Shown one piece after another: positions 19,606 to 28,833 of a stretch of 64,000 bases of DNA (positions within the stretch are counted from its first letter, which is position 1; each line of letters begins with the position of its first letter). Below the pieces are notes generated by a model that saw nothing but the letters and a program-made list of their open reading frames with translations, did not search any database and was not told the origin of the DNA. Source of the DNA: Porphyromonadaceae bacterium UBA7572. Lineage in GTDB: Bacteria; Bacteroidota; Bacteroidia; Bacteroidales; Muribaculaceae. The DNA lies in NCBI GenBank assembly GCA_002476625.1, contig DLLC01000070.1:37018-101017 (forward strand), in the 5' to 3' direction. Both the position numbers and the translations under genes were made by a program.

Positions 19606-21386
19606 TGAGCGATATTTTCAATTACCATCGCCGCCCCACTGTGGCGGTGAATGTGGGAGGCGTGATGCTCGGCAGTGACTGTCCCGTAAGAGTGCAGTCG
19701 ATGACCAACACCAACACCGACCACATCGAGGACAGCGTGGCGCAGTGCAGACGCATTGCCGACTGCGGTGGCGAGATCGTCCGTCTTACGGCACAGGGCG
19801 TGAAAGAGGCAGAGAACATAGGCAAAATCCGTTCCGCCCTGCGAGAGCAAGGATACCAAGTGCCACTGGTGGCCGACATCCACTTCAATCCCAAGGCTGC
19901 TTTTGCCGCTGCCGCCGTTACCGACAAGGTGCGCATCAACCCCGGCAATTTCGTGGATCCCGCGCGCACATTTAAAAGCCTCACCTACACCGATGAGGAA
20001 TACAAAGCCGAGCTGAGGCGTATTCACGACGCGCTTGTGCCATTCATCGACATCTGCCGCACACACCACACCGCTGTGCGCTTGGGTGTGAACCACGGCA
20101 GCCTGAGCGACCGCATCATGAGCCGCTACGGCAACACCGCCGCCGGCATGGTGGAGAGTGTAATGGAGTTTCTGCGCGTGTTTGTGGAGCAGGATTTCCA
20201 CGATGTGGTCATTTCCATGAAGGCCTCAAACGTGGTGGTGATGGTGGAGGCCGTGCGCCGTGTAGTGGCAGCAATGGACGCCGAGAATATGCACTTTCCG
20301 CTGCACTTGGGCGTGACGGAAGCCGGATTTGGCGAAGACGGACGCATCAAAAGCGCCGTGGGCATAGGCTGCCTAATGTCGGAGGGCTTGGGCGACACCA
20401 TCCGCGTATCGCTCAGCGAAGACCCCGAACTGGAGATTCCCGTGGCGAAGAAGCTGGTGCAGTACATCACAAGCCGCACAGGGCACCCGCACATTGACGG
20501 CAAGTGCTACGACGGCTACGACTCCCTCCAGCCCCAGCGCAGAGAATCGGTTTGCGTGCTCCACAAGATAGGCGGACGAAAAGTGCCCGTGCTGGTAGCA
20601 TCATGCCATCCCGATGAGGTGAAAGGAAAACTCAAGCCCGACTTTTATTTCACCGATGGAATGCTCACCGATGGCGTGAACGCCTACACCATTGAACCGC
20701 TCGAGAAATTCGTCCACAATCCAGACGCGCCTGTGCAGTTTGTGCTGGTAAAGGCCGACGCACCAGATGAGCTGCTACTGAAGCTAAAAGGCACGGCAAA
20801 CGCGGTGGCTGTGGCCACTGCGGCAAATGTGAATGTCACCGGAAGCCTGCAAGCCTTGCTCCACAAGATGGTGATCATGGGCGTGAACTGCCCTGTGGTG
20901 GCAAAGGTCTCTTACGCCGACACCGACACCGAATGGCTTCAGGTGAAAGCTGGAGCCGACCTCGGCACGATCCTGCTCAACGGATTCGCCGACGGCGTGT
21001 GGCTGGAAGCGCCCCACTACGGCAGCCAGCAAAAGGTGGTGGAGTATGCCTTCGCCATTCTCCAGGCCGCCCGGCTACGGATGTCGAAAACGGAATTCAT
21101 ATCCTGTCCAAGCTGTGGCCGCACAATGTTCGACCTGCAAACCACCGTGCAGCAAGTGAAAGCCGCCACCAGCCACCTCACCCACCTGAAAATTGGTGTG
21201 ATGGGCTGCGTGGTGAACGGACCCGGAGAAATGGCAGACGCCGACTATGGCTATGTGGGGGCTGCACGCCACAGCATCAGCCTGTATAAAGGCAAAGAAT
21301 GCATCGAGCGCAACGTGCCCGAAACCGAAGCCATCCCCCGACTGGTGGCGCTGATCAAAGCTGGCGGCGACTGGGTGGACCCATAA
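19605..21386 (+). CDS. ispG: 4-hydroxy-3-methylbut-2-en-1-yl diphosphate synthase, long form
   Basis: The protein has 593 residues, longer than the approximately 370 of E. coli IspG. It is the three-part form (TIM barrel, insert, 4Fe-4S domain) seen in Bacteroidetes, Chlamydiae and plants. The barrel has VQSMTNTNT, VPLVADIHFNP and VRINPGNF. The C-terminal part has the cluster ligands ISCPSCGRTMFDLQ and GVMGCVVNGPGEMADADYGYVG. It converts MEcPP to HMBPP in the MEP isoprenoid pathway, supplying undecaprenyl carriers needed by the polysaccharide genes. It is coupled to purE. Confidence 0.97.
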   Translation: MSDIFNYHRRPTVAVNVGGVMLGSDCPVRVQSMTNTNTDHIEDSVAQCRRIADCGGEIVRLTAQGVKEAENIGKIRSALREQGYQVPLVADIHFNPKAAFAAAAVTDKVRINPGNFVDPARTFKSLTYTDEEYKAELRRIHDALVPFIDICRTHHTAVRLGVNHGSLSDRIMSRYGNTAAGMVESVMEFLRVFVEQDFHDVVISMKASNVVVMVEAVRRVVAAMDAENMHFPLHLGVTEAGFGEDGRIKSAVGIGCLMSEGLGDTIRVSLSEDPELEIPVAKKLVQYITSRTGHPHIDGKCYDGYDSLQPQRRESVCVLHKIGGRKVPVLVASCHPDEVKGKLKPDFYFTDGMLTDGVNAYTIEPLEKFVHNPDAPVQFVLVKADAPDELLLKLKGTANAVAVATAANVNVTGSLQALLHKMVIMGVNCPVVAKVSYADTDTEWLQVKAGADLGTILLNGFADGVWLEAPHYGSQQKVVEYAFAILQAARLRMSKTEFISCPSCGRTMFDLQTTVQQVKAATSHLTHLKIGVMGCVVNGPGEMADADYGYVGAARHSISLYKGKECIERNVPETEAIPRLVALIKAGGDWVDP

Positions 21387-21393
21387 CACTCAC

Positions 21394-21424
21394 TTTGAGT
21401 TTATCACAAATTTCATTATCTTTG
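21394..21424 (+). promoter_or_regulatory. Consensus promoter of the GYF_2 membrane protein gene
   Basis: TTTG (21394-21397), exactly 19 nt, TATCTTTG (21417-21424), 20 nt before the ATG at 21444: one of the clearest Bacteroidetes -33/-7 matches in the window. Confidence 0.75.
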
Positions 21425-21443
21425 CTGCAAAAACGAACTGGCT

Positions 21444-22055
21444 ATGAGCACAAATCTTCAGTATTGGATTAATCAAGACGGACAACAGAGTGGCCCTTAC
21501 ACCCTGGAGCAACTGCAAACTATGACCCTCACCACTGCCGGCACCTACGTTTGGCACAAGGGCATGGATGGCTGGATGCGCATCGACAAGGTGCCTGAAT
21601 TAGCGCTCTTGACTACGGCTACGCCCTCACAAGGCGCCCCTGCCGAGCAGCCACAGGAAGCACCCTCCACTGAAGCCGAAGAAGCGACCACTGCCGAATC
21701 CGAAGCTCAAGCCACGAAACTGGCGGCTGCTGAAGAAACGCCACAAGCGTCCACGCCACCAGCCTACACTGGGCCAGATCCATCGCTGGCGCCGCCCTAC
21801 ATGCCGTCACAGCAAATGCAGCCAGCGCAAGAAGAGTGCCCTCCCACCAATTTGGTGGCCTCCATCGTGTGCGCCCTGATGTGCTGCACCCCACTTGCGG
21901 TTGTGGCCATCGTGCTGGCAGTGCTCACCAAAAACAAGTATCAGGCGGGCGACTACGCCAAAGCAAAAAAATACAGCGAATGGGGCGCATGGCTGTGCAT
22001 TCTGTCGGTCGTGTTTGCCGTATTGATGGCGCCATTCTCTATGCTGATACTGTAA
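21444..22055 (+). CDS. GYF_2 (DUF4339) and CD225/dispanin-like membrane protein
   Basis: The protein has 203 residues. Residues 1-50 (YWINQDGQQSGPYTLEQLQ... YVWHKGMDGW) are a GYF_2 domain, a small fold that often recognises proline-rich partners. A low-complexity Ala/Glu/Pro/Gln linker follows. The C-terminal 75 residues (PPTNLVASIVCALMCCTPLAVVAIV... AKKYSEWGAWLCILSVV) are two membrane helices of the CD225/dispanin type. Such fusions are common in Bacteroidetes and of unknown role. It is followed 20 nt later by a DUF2752 gene, a frequent partner as I recall it. Confidence 0.82.
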   Translation: MSTNLQYWINQDGQQSGPYTLEQLQTMTLTTAGTYVWHKGMDGWMRIDKVPELALLTTATPSQGAPAEQPQEAPSTEAEEATTAESEAQATKLAAAEETPQASTPPAYTGPDPSLAPPYMPSQQMQPAQEECPPTNLVASIVCALMCCTPLAVVAIVLAVLTKNKYQAGDYAKAKKYSEWGAWLCILSVVFAVLMAPFSMLIL

Positions 22056-22075
22056 CACACGCCCACAATTAGCGA

Positions 22076-22456
22076 ATGAAAAACTATAGAAAAATCCTAT
22101 ACGCAATCATCGCCGTGGCATTAGTGGCCATGGCGATGGTTTACTTTTTATTCGACCCCGCCAGCACTCGCCTCTTTCCAAAATGCGCATTTCTTTCGCT
22201 CACCGGACTTAAATGCCCAGGTTGCGGATCACAGCGAGCCGTGCACGCCCTGCTCCATGCCGATGTGGGCGCGGCATTTCGCTACAATGCCCTGCTCGTG
22301 GCCAGCCTGCCCATATTAGCAATGCTGATCACCAGCCGCCTTTGGCGAAAGCGGCTGCCACGCCTCTACGCCATGCTCAACTCCACCACCTTCATCGCCG
22401 CCACAGCCACCACCATCGTGCTATGGTGGATTATCCGCAACATCCTCAACTGGTAA
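22076..22456 (+). CDS. DUF2752 membrane protein
   Basis: The protein has 126 residues with about three membrane helices. The defining motif is LTGLKCPGCGSQRAVHALLHAD, which includes a CPGCGxxRA pair of cysteines in the first extramembrane loop. The function of this family is unknown. It is co-oriented and closely spaced with the GYF_2/CD225 gene, so probably cotranscribed. The 168 nt that follow show no gene and only a weak TAAATTAG -7-like word near 22573. Confidence 0.82.
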   Translation: MKNYRKILYAIIAVALVAMAMVYFLFDPASTRLFPKCAFLSLTGLKCPGCGSQRAVHALLHADVGAAFRYNALLVASLPILAMLITSRLWRKRLPRLYAMLNSTTFIAATATTIVLWWIIRNILNW

Positions 22457-22624
22457 CCCCACCACCACACAGCCGTGCCCGCTCTCGCCTGCGCTTTCCC
22501 GTCACGTCCAACACAGCGCACCTGCTGAAAAATGCCCCGACTCCTTATTATTTTTTAGGGAATGAAGAAAATTTCGTAAATTAGCCTACATATAAATCGG
22601 AGTGAACTATTTACATTAATTAAA

Positions 22625-25387
22625 ATGAACAAAGAAAGGCTACAACAGCAAGCTGCCGCAAAGTTCGCAAAAGATTGGGAAGGAAAAGGCTACGAAAAGG
22701 GGCAAAGCCAAGCCTTTTGGCTTTCATTGCTCTCTAACGTGTTGGGGGTGAGCGAGCCTGAAAAAATCATCACATTTGAAGACCAAGTACGCATCGACCA
22801 CACCAGCTTTATCGACGGATTTATCCATACCACAAAGGTGATGATAGAGCAAAAGGGACTTGGTAAAGACCTGATGAAGCCAATTCGTCAAAGCGACGGC
22901 ACCATGCTCACGCCTTTTCAGCAGGCGAAGCGCTATGCTTCTGAAATCAAATACAGCCAAAGACCAAGATGGATAGTGACCTGCAATTTCAGCACTTTCC
23001 ATGTTTACGACATGGAATATCCCCAGGACGACCCTTACGTTATCGAACTCAAGAATTTGGGCAAAGAGTATTACAGGCTCTCTTTCCTGGTTGAAACCGA
23101 AGCCGACCACTTGCAAAAAGAGTTTGCCGTGTCTTTACAAGCCGGAGAGCTGGTAGGGAAACTCTACAATCTACTGCTTGCACAATACGATAAGCCAGAC
23201 GACGAGTTTACTCTCCGCCAGCTCAACATACTGTGCGTTCGCCTGGTTTTTTGCCTCTATTGTGAAGATGCGGGAGTTTTTGGCGAGCACGACATGTTTC
23301 ACAACTATCTTGCGCACTACGCAAGTGACCCATCCATGACCCGCGAGGCGCTCATCTCGCTGTTCCGAGAGCTCAACACCCCACCCGAAAAGCGAGACCC
23401 ATATATGGACGAGAAACTGGCAGCATTCCCATACTGCGCCGGAAATCTATTTCAGGAGGAGGTGATAGTACCTCGGCTCACACCAGATATCATCGCCACC
23501 TTGCTCGAGCAAGCGTCGCTCGCATTCGACTGGAGCCAAATTTCACCTACCGTGTTCGGTGCTGTGTTCGAAAGCACACTCAACCCTCTTACCCGGCGCA
23601 CAGGAGGCATGCACTACACCAGCGTGGAAAACATACACAAGGTAATTGACCCTCTATTCCTCAACGGCTTAAAGGAAGAACTGGCTTCTATACGCAGTAT
23701 CAAAATAAAGAAAAAACGCCAGAAAGCGCTTTATGAGTTTCAAGACAAGCTGTCAAAACTCCGTTTCCTCGACCCCGCGTGTGGTAGTGGCAACTTCCTG
23801 ACCGAAACCTATATATCGCTTCGGCGTCTGGAAAACGAAGTGATCACCGAGCTCAACAGACGGAACAAAATACTCAACCTTATCAACCCCATAAAAGTGA
23901 GCATCAATCAGTTTTATGGCATTGAGATCAACGACTTTGCTGCCACGGTTGCCGCTACAGCCCTATGGATCAGCGAAGCACAGATGATGCACGAAACCGA
24001 GCGCATCATACAGCGCGATATTGAGTTTCTGCCTCTAAAAAACTACAGCAACATTCACGAGGCCAACGCCCTCCACACCGACTGGGCACAAGTGTGCCCC
24101 AAAGAGCAGATCTCCTACATCATGGGCAACCCGCCATTCATCGGCGCACGCCTGCAAAGCAAAGATCAAAAAAACGATGTGATTCACACATTTGGCACAA
24201 GCTGGCACAATGTGGGCAACTTAGACTATGTGAGCTGCTGGTATAAAAAAGCCGCCGACATCATGCGCGGCACCAATATTCAGACCGCTTTTGTGAGCAC
24301 AAGCTCCATTTCCGAGGGCGAGCAGGTGGCCATCCTCTGGGAGCCACTGATGGCTGGCGGTATCAATATCAACTTCGCACATCGCACTTTCCGATGGGAC
24401 AACGAAGCCAGCAATACTGCACATGTTCACTGCGTGATTGTGGCTTTCTCTTATACCAGCAAACCCAACAAACTTATATTCGATGGCGAAAAGGTGGTAA
24501 AAGCCAAAAACATCAACGCCTATCTCATAGACGCAGAAAATGTGTTCGCAAAAAGTCGCACGAGACCCATTATGCCCGATGTTCCCCAAATTGGAATTGG
24601 AAACAAGCCTATTGATGGAGGCAACTATCTTTTCAAGAATGATGAAATGGAGGCTTTCATAAAGTCAGAACCCGAATCGGCTAAATATTTCCACCCCTGG
24701 TATGGCGCGGAAGAGTTTATCCACCAGCGCCCACGCTACTGCCTGTGGCTCGGCGACTGCACCCCTGCAGAACTGAGAAACATGCCCCAAGCCCTCAAGC
24801 GCGTGGAAAATGTGAGAAAACTACGCTTGGCGAGCAACAGTGCCGGCACAAGGCAGCTTGCCGACAAGCCCACACACTTCCATGTGGAGAACTTTCCGAC
24901 AAGCAATTATATTATCATACCCCGTGTCTCCTCAGAAAAGAGAAGATATATTCCTATGGGGTATTTAGACCACACTTCATTCTCAAGTGATTCAGTGCAT
25001 ATTATTCCAAACGCCTCATTATATCATTTTGGAGTGCTGGCATCGAGCGTACACATGGCATGGACGAGGGTGGTGTGTGGCAGGCTGGAAACCCGTTACA
25101 GATATAGTAAAAACATCGTTTACAACAATTTCCCTTGGCCAAAAGCGAGCTTGGAGCAGATGGCGAAAATAGAGGCAACGGCAAAAGCCATTCTTGATGC
25201 GCGGGCTCTATATCCCGATTCGTCGCTCGCCGACCTCTACGATGATGTGACCATGCCCGTCGAGCTTCGCAAAGCTCATGACGCCAACGACAGAGCCGTG
25301 CTTGAAGCCTACGGCATTCCGAAAGACACCACAGAGCCTGACATCGTGGCTCACCTGTTCTCTAAATTGAAAGCCGCTAACAGATAG
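22625..25387 (+). CDS. MmeI-like type IIL restriction-modification enzyme
   Basis: The single chain has 920 residues, the same size as MmeI. The N-terminal domain has D64...E75-Q-K77 (text FIDGF...VMIEQKG), a PD-(D/E)xK nuclease site. A helical spacer follows, then the adenine methyltransferase domain with motif I DPACGSGNFL near residue 382 and motif IV NPPF near 502. A C-terminal recognition domain ends the protein. Such enzymes methylate one strand of an asymmetric site and cut about 20 bp away. There is no neighbouring restriction, methylase or specificity gene, so it is a self-contained system. The site specificity cannot be read by eye. All key residues are present, so it looks intact. 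Confidence 0.9.
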   Translation: MNKERLQQQAAAKFAKDWEGKGYEKGQSQAFWLSLLSNVLGVSEPEKIITFEDQVRIDHTSFIDGFIHTTKVMIEQKGLGKDLMKPIRQSDGTMLTPFQQAKRYASEIKYSQRPRWIVTCNFSTFHVYDMEYPQDDPYVIELKNLGKEYYRLSFLVETEADHLQKEFAVSLQAGELVGKLYNLLLAQYDKPDDEFTLRQLNILCVRLVFCLYCEDAGVFGEHDMFHNYLAHYASDPSMTREALISLFRELNTPPEKRDPYMDEKLAAFPYCAGNLFQEEVIVPRLTPDIIATLLEQASLAFDWSQISPTVFGAVFESTLNPLTRRTGGMHYTSVENIHKVIDPLFLNGLKEELASIRSIKIKKKRQKALYEFQDKLSKLRFLDPACGSGNFLTETYISLRRLENEVITELNRRNKILNLINPIKVSINQFYGIEINDFAATVAATALWISEAQMMHETERIIQRDIEFLPLKNYSNIHEANALHTDWAQVCPKEQISYIMGNPPFIGARLQSKDQKNDVIHTFGTSWHNVGNLDYVSCWYKKAADIMRGTNIQTAFVSTSSISEGEQVAILWEPLMAGGININFAHRTFRWDNEASNTAHVHCVIVAFSYTSKPNKLIFDGEKVVKAKNINAYLIDAENVFAKSRTRPIMPDVPQIGIGNKPIDGGNYLFKNDEMEAFIKSEPESAKYFHPWYGAEEFIHQRPRYCLWLGDCTPAELRNMPQALKRVENVRKLRLASNSAGTRQLADKPTHFHVENFPTSNYIIIPRVSSEKRRYIPMGYLDHTSFSSDSVHIIPNASLYHFGVLASSVHMAWTRVVCGRLETRYRYSKNIVYNNFPWPKASLEQMAKIEATAKAILDARALYPDSSLADLYDDVTMPVELRKAHDANDRAVLEAYGIPKDTTEPDIVAHLFSKLKAANR

Positions 25388-25391
25388 CACA

Positions 25392-25426
25392 GAAAAAGCC
25401 GGCCCCATAGCAAATGGAACCGGCTT
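25392..25426 (-). terminator. Terminator of the small lipoprotein gene
   Basis: AAGCCGG (25397-25403) and CCGGCTT (25420-25426) pair, with CCAT/ATGG extending the stem inside a small internal loop. On the minus strand TTTTT follows. It lies between the convergent MmeI-like and lipoprotein genes and may work on both sides. Confidence 0.7.
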
Positions 25427-25447
25427 AAATTGTATCGCTGTCACGGA

Positions 25448-25855
25448 TTATTTTTTGCTTTTAAACTTACGGCTGAATATCACTTTGTCGCTGCTTTTGA
25501 TAACCACCGTCACGTCTGAAATATCGAAAAGTGAACAGTAGTCCGACTGCGACTCCACCTCGTCCATGCCGGCATTGACTGCCGCCTTTATTTTCTTCTC
25601 ACACTCTTTCTTTTCACCATTAACCATAATCATGGTGCCTGGCGTCACGGGCTGAACACCCACATTCTTGGCATGCTTGAACACTGTGGACTGAGCTCCG
25701 CTCACCACGTAGCTGCCATAGGAAGCGGTGGAAGTGTCGTCAGAGACAGTGATGTCGAACAGATAGTCGCCAGTCTCCTCCGAGCACGAATTTGCCAAAA
25801 TGCCCACTGCCACGAGCAGGCACACAAGGAATAAGTTCTTAACTCTTGTCTTCAT
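25448..25855 (-). CDS. Small lipoprotein of unknown function
   Basis: The protein has 135 residues with a lipoprotein signal (MKTRVKNLFLVCLLVAVGILANSC, lipobox region LANSC). The mature part has two short beta-rich stretches and a lysine/cysteine-containing centre (GEKKECEKKIKAAVNAGMDEV), and I recognise no family. A possible -7 box TAACTTTG (25934-25927) precedes it without a well-spaced -33 element. It is separated from the upstream T9SS operon by a terminator at 26003-26049, so it is probably an independent unit. Confidence 0.75.
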   Translation of the reverse strand: MKTRVKNLFLVCLLVAVGILANSCSEETGDYLFDITVSDDTSTASYGSYVVSGAQSTVFKHAKNVGVQPVTPGTMIMVNGEKKECEKKIKAAVNAGMDEVESQSDYCSLFDISDVTVVIKSSDKVIFSRKFKSKK

Positions 25856-26002
25856 AAAAAATAGCTTAATAATTTTATTAGTAGTCGTGTATGTTCTGTG
25901 ATTTTATAGTAGATGCAACACAGGTGCAAAGTTATAGAAAATATTCCAAAGGGCACATCATATATGACGCCTTATTGTGCCATCCATTTACTTATGTGAG
26001 AG

Positions 26003-26049
26003 AAAAAAAGCAACTCCGATACCCGCCATACGAAGCGGAACCGGAGTTG
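26003..26049 (-). terminator. Terminator of the T9SS operon
   Basis: On the minus strand, CAACTCCG/CGGAGTTG (26011-26018 with 26042-26049) and an inner CCGC/GCGG stem are followed by seven T residues (26009-26003). It lies 41 nt after the gldN stop. Confidence 0.8.
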
Positions 26050-26089
26050 GCATTGTTATGAAAAAAGTAATTATCAAAAATAGAAGTGG

Positions 26090-27214
26090 TCACTTGCGGC
26101 GATTACGCACACTTCGTGTGGCGCCACTGCTCGACTTCACCTCACGCGTCTTCACTTTCGCAGCCTTAGGCTTCTGCTCTTTCTTGGTGGTCTTCTGACT
26201 GCTTTTAGAGCCACGCTTGGTAGACGACGACTTTTTCACCGACTTCTTGTCCTCTGCCACGCTTGCATTCTCATCGTCGGACGACTCGCCGGCTGCTTCA
26301 CGCTCAGCCTTCTCCTTAGCGGCTTTCTGCGCCTGAAGTTCTTCACGTGAAGGCACCCACAGACCTTTGTCGAACTGTCGCAGACGGCGTTCTATGCTGT
26401 CCTGCGCATGCTTGTAGGCCTTATCGTCGGGGAATTGCATACGGAGCGTCTGGTTACGCAGATTCTTCACCTTATAGATGTCGCCAGTGTACATATTAAG
26501 TTTGAAGAAGTCGTCGAGGTTGTAGCGGAGCAGGTTGTTGTCGTTGTCAGTAAACACAAACTGCCGTGCAATGTACGGGCGTATGTCGTTGAGCTTCACC
26601 CAGAACATCGGCCACTTTTGCACCACACCAAACTCATCCTCACGGTGAAGCACAGGGCAGATGGCCTCCACGCTGCTGCGCATCTTGTTGGTGCGAGTGT
26701 CGAACATCCATTTTTCTATAATATAGTAGCTCAGCACCTCGCTGCCGGGAATGTCGGCGTTTTCAATCACATACTTAGGCGCTTTCTCTGTGCTGCCCTT
26801 CGCATGGGCATAGAGAATGTGGAAGCGGTCGAGCATATTGCTCACCTTGTACTTATAGGCATCGGTAAACATTTCCCTGCCATCAAGCCACTCATACACC
26901 GACACGTCGCCGTCTGCCACATGGCGCATGATGATATAGAACAGGCTCTCGCCATCCTCATTCGGCTCCTCTGGATAATACAGCGCAGCGTTCTTGCCCT
27001 TGGTGAGGTCGATTTCGCGGTACACTATTTTCATCCATTGCAAGTCGGCATCGCTCGGCTCAGGCACCTCGTAAAATGCCTGCTGACGCGACGACACTTG
27101 CCCCTGACCTTTCTTTGCGGCGGTAGCCGACGTTTTCTTTACCACCTGTGCATAAGCCACCGCTGAGGTGCATACAATCGCCGCCACGGCCATGATTACT
27201 TTTAGAAACTTCAT
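26090..27214 (-). CDS. gldN: T9SS ring component GldN/PorN
   Basis: The protein has 374 residues with a signal peptide (MKFLKVIMAVAAIVCTSAVAYAQ). The GldN core includes WMKIVYREIDL, LDGREMFTDAY, YYIIEKWMFDTRTNKMRS and PMFWVKLNDIRPYIARQ. GldN binds GldK in the large periplasmic ring linked to the outer membrane. The last 90 or so residues are a low-complexity, strongly basic tail (Lys/Ser/Arg) after an acidic patch, apparently beyond the conserved core. It is the last gene of the operon, 51 nt after gldM. Confidence 0.94.
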   Translation of the reverse strand: MKFLKVIMAVAAIVCTSAVAYAQVVKKTSATAAKKGQGQVSSRQQAFYEVPEPSDADLQWMKIVYREIDLTKGKNAALYYPEEPNEDGESLFYIIMRHVADGDVSVYEWLDGREMFTDAYKYKVSNMLDRFHILYAHAKGSTEKAPKYVIENADIPGSEVLSYYIIEKWMFDTRTNKMRSSVEAICPVLHREDEFGVVQKWPMFWVKLNDIRPYIARQFVFTDNDNNLLRYNLDDFFKLNMYTGDIYKVKNLRNQTLRMQFPDDKAYKHAQDSIERRLRQFDKGLWVPSREELQAQKAAKEKAEREAAGESSDDENASVAEDKKSVKKSSSTKRGSKSSQKTTKKEQKPKAAKVKTREVKSSSGATRSVRNRRK

Positions 27215-27265
27215 ATCTAAAGCGTTGAAATATTGTCAATTATATGGTTGAAGTATTTTTAAATA

Positions 27266-28831
27266 TCAATTCACTATCACCTCCATCGGAGCAATGTCGC
27301 GGGTCACCCCATCGGGTCCGGTGGCCTTCACACGCGAAATGTAGAATCGTTTGCCGTGACGCATCTGCTTCATGGCCTCACGCTGGCGCGGCGAGAAATT
27401 GGCACCCGACGAGCGTTCGCTCATGGCATTGCCCATCTGGTCGAAAAGCACCATCTCAAAACTCACCACACGGAAATCAATCTTCAGCAGGTCGTCGTCG
27501 ATAGCGGCGTCAAGACCCTTGGCAGCAAGGAGCGTGCCCTTTGAAAAAGGCTTGCCGCCCTTGTATTTGGCCTGGTGGCCATTGCCGTCGGTATATACGA
27601 TAAACGGCATCGGGTCGGGCAATTTGCGCACGCGGAAACTGGTGGTGCCCACATTCGTGCGCTTTCCGTCAATTTCAGCTGTCACGGTGATGGTGCACTC
27701 GCTGCCAATGGCAGAAGAGCGTGCCACCCACCCGTTCCCGGTCTTGGTGAGCGAGCCGTTGGTCATCGACGCCTGGATTGACTGCTGTGGCACACCGGCC
27801 ACGGCAATCGACACAGGGTTGTCGATACCGGCGTAGAACACATTCATCATCGTGGCCGACACTGTGGCCATAGGCTCTATGACGGTGTACGACGATTTGA
27901 AGTCACGCTTGGTGACACTGCCATCGCGGGCAGTCACTTCGATATAGCCGGAAAATTCAAAAGTGCCCGTACTGCCGGTAGCCACCTCATAATGGCTGCC
28001 GCTAATTTGGCTGCCGTTCACAAACACGCGCGGACGCGCAGTGGTGTCGATAGCCGCCATCACAATTTCAGCGGAATACTTGCTTCCGCGCATCACCATC
28101 TTTGACTCCGGCACCACAAAGGCCTCGAAGTGGTTCACACGCAGTTCACCAGTGTCGAGGTTTGATATCATCGAGCCTAACGCCACGCCCTCGGCAAAGC
28201 GAATGTCGTTCTGCAGTTTTGAGAGCAGAGTCACTGCCGCTATGGCAGGCATCCCCTCAAACAGGCTTTCTTCCCACAGCTTCACACCTTGGTCGGTCTT
28301 CACCTTGGCAGTGGACAATGCCTCCTCCACATTCTTTTGGGCGTCGGGATTATCGAGCAGACCGAGTATGAATGCGCGGTACTGGTCCATCTTGGCGCGC
28401 AGCTGTGCGCCCTTCTTGCCCGTGGGCGGAAGCATCACCTGTGCTGCGGCATCGAGATTGTCCTCAGCCTGAATGTGGTTCACATCGCCTTGTGGGCCAT
28501 CGCACAGCTTCACGATTTCCACTTTCAGCGATTCTATATAGTCGTAAAGGCTGTCGGTGCTGTTACGCACCTGCATACCCAAGTCGAGCCACTGGCGGCC
28601 CTGCTTGGGATATTTGTTGTAGAAAGCCTGAATCTGCTCAAACATCATCTGGCTTCGCACGGTGAGTGTGCGATTGGTGCGCGAGAGTCCCTGCTGCACT
28701 TGGCGGAACCCACTGAGCACATCACTCGACACATTCAGGGCAAGCATGGCGGTCAGGACGATATACATCAAGTTGATCATCTTCTGACGTGGCGACATGC
28801 GCCCTACCGTTTGGTTTTTAGCGTTTGCCAT
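27266..28831 (-). CDS. gldM: T9SS motor component GldM/PorM
   Basis: The protein has 521 residues. A single membrane helix near the N terminus (NLMYIVLTAMLALNVSSDV) is preceded by the typical MSPRQKMIN and followed by a long periplasmic region of helical then Ig-like beta domains. With GldL it forms the proton-driven rotary motor that energises T9SS. Only 2 nt separate it from gldL, indicating tight coupling. Confidence 0.95.
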   Translation of the reverse strand: MANAKNQTVGRMSPRQKMINLMYIVLTAMLALNVSSDVLSGFRQVQQGLSRTNRTLTVRSQMMFEQIQAFYNKYPKQGRQWLDLGMQVRNSTDSLYDYIESLKVEIVKLCDGPQGDVNHIQAEDNLDAAAQVMLPPTGKKGAQLRAKMDQYRAFILGLLDNPDAQKNVEEALSTAKVKTDQGVKLWEESLFEGMPAIAAVTLLSKLQNDIRFAEGVALGSMISNLDTGELRVNHFEAFVVPESKMVMRGSKYSAEIVMAAIDTTARPRVFVNGSQISGSHYEVATGSTGTFEFSGYIEVTARDGSVTKRDFKSSYTVIEPMATVSATMMNVFYAGIDNPVSIAVAGVPQQSIQASMTNGSLTKTGNGWVARSSAIGSECTITVTAEIDGKRTNVGTTSFRVRKLPDPMPFIVYTDGNGHQAKYKGGKPFSKGTLLAAKGLDAAIDDDLLKIDFRVVSFEMVLFDQMGNAMSERSSGANFSPRQREAMKQMRHGKRFYISRVKATGPDGVTRDIAPMEVIVN

Positions 28832-28833
28832 GC

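Noticed and set aside
22625..25387. BREX PglX or type I HsdM
   Set aside because: The N-terminal D...ExK nuclease signature, the 920-residue length and absence of partner genes fit an MmeI-like enzyme instead.
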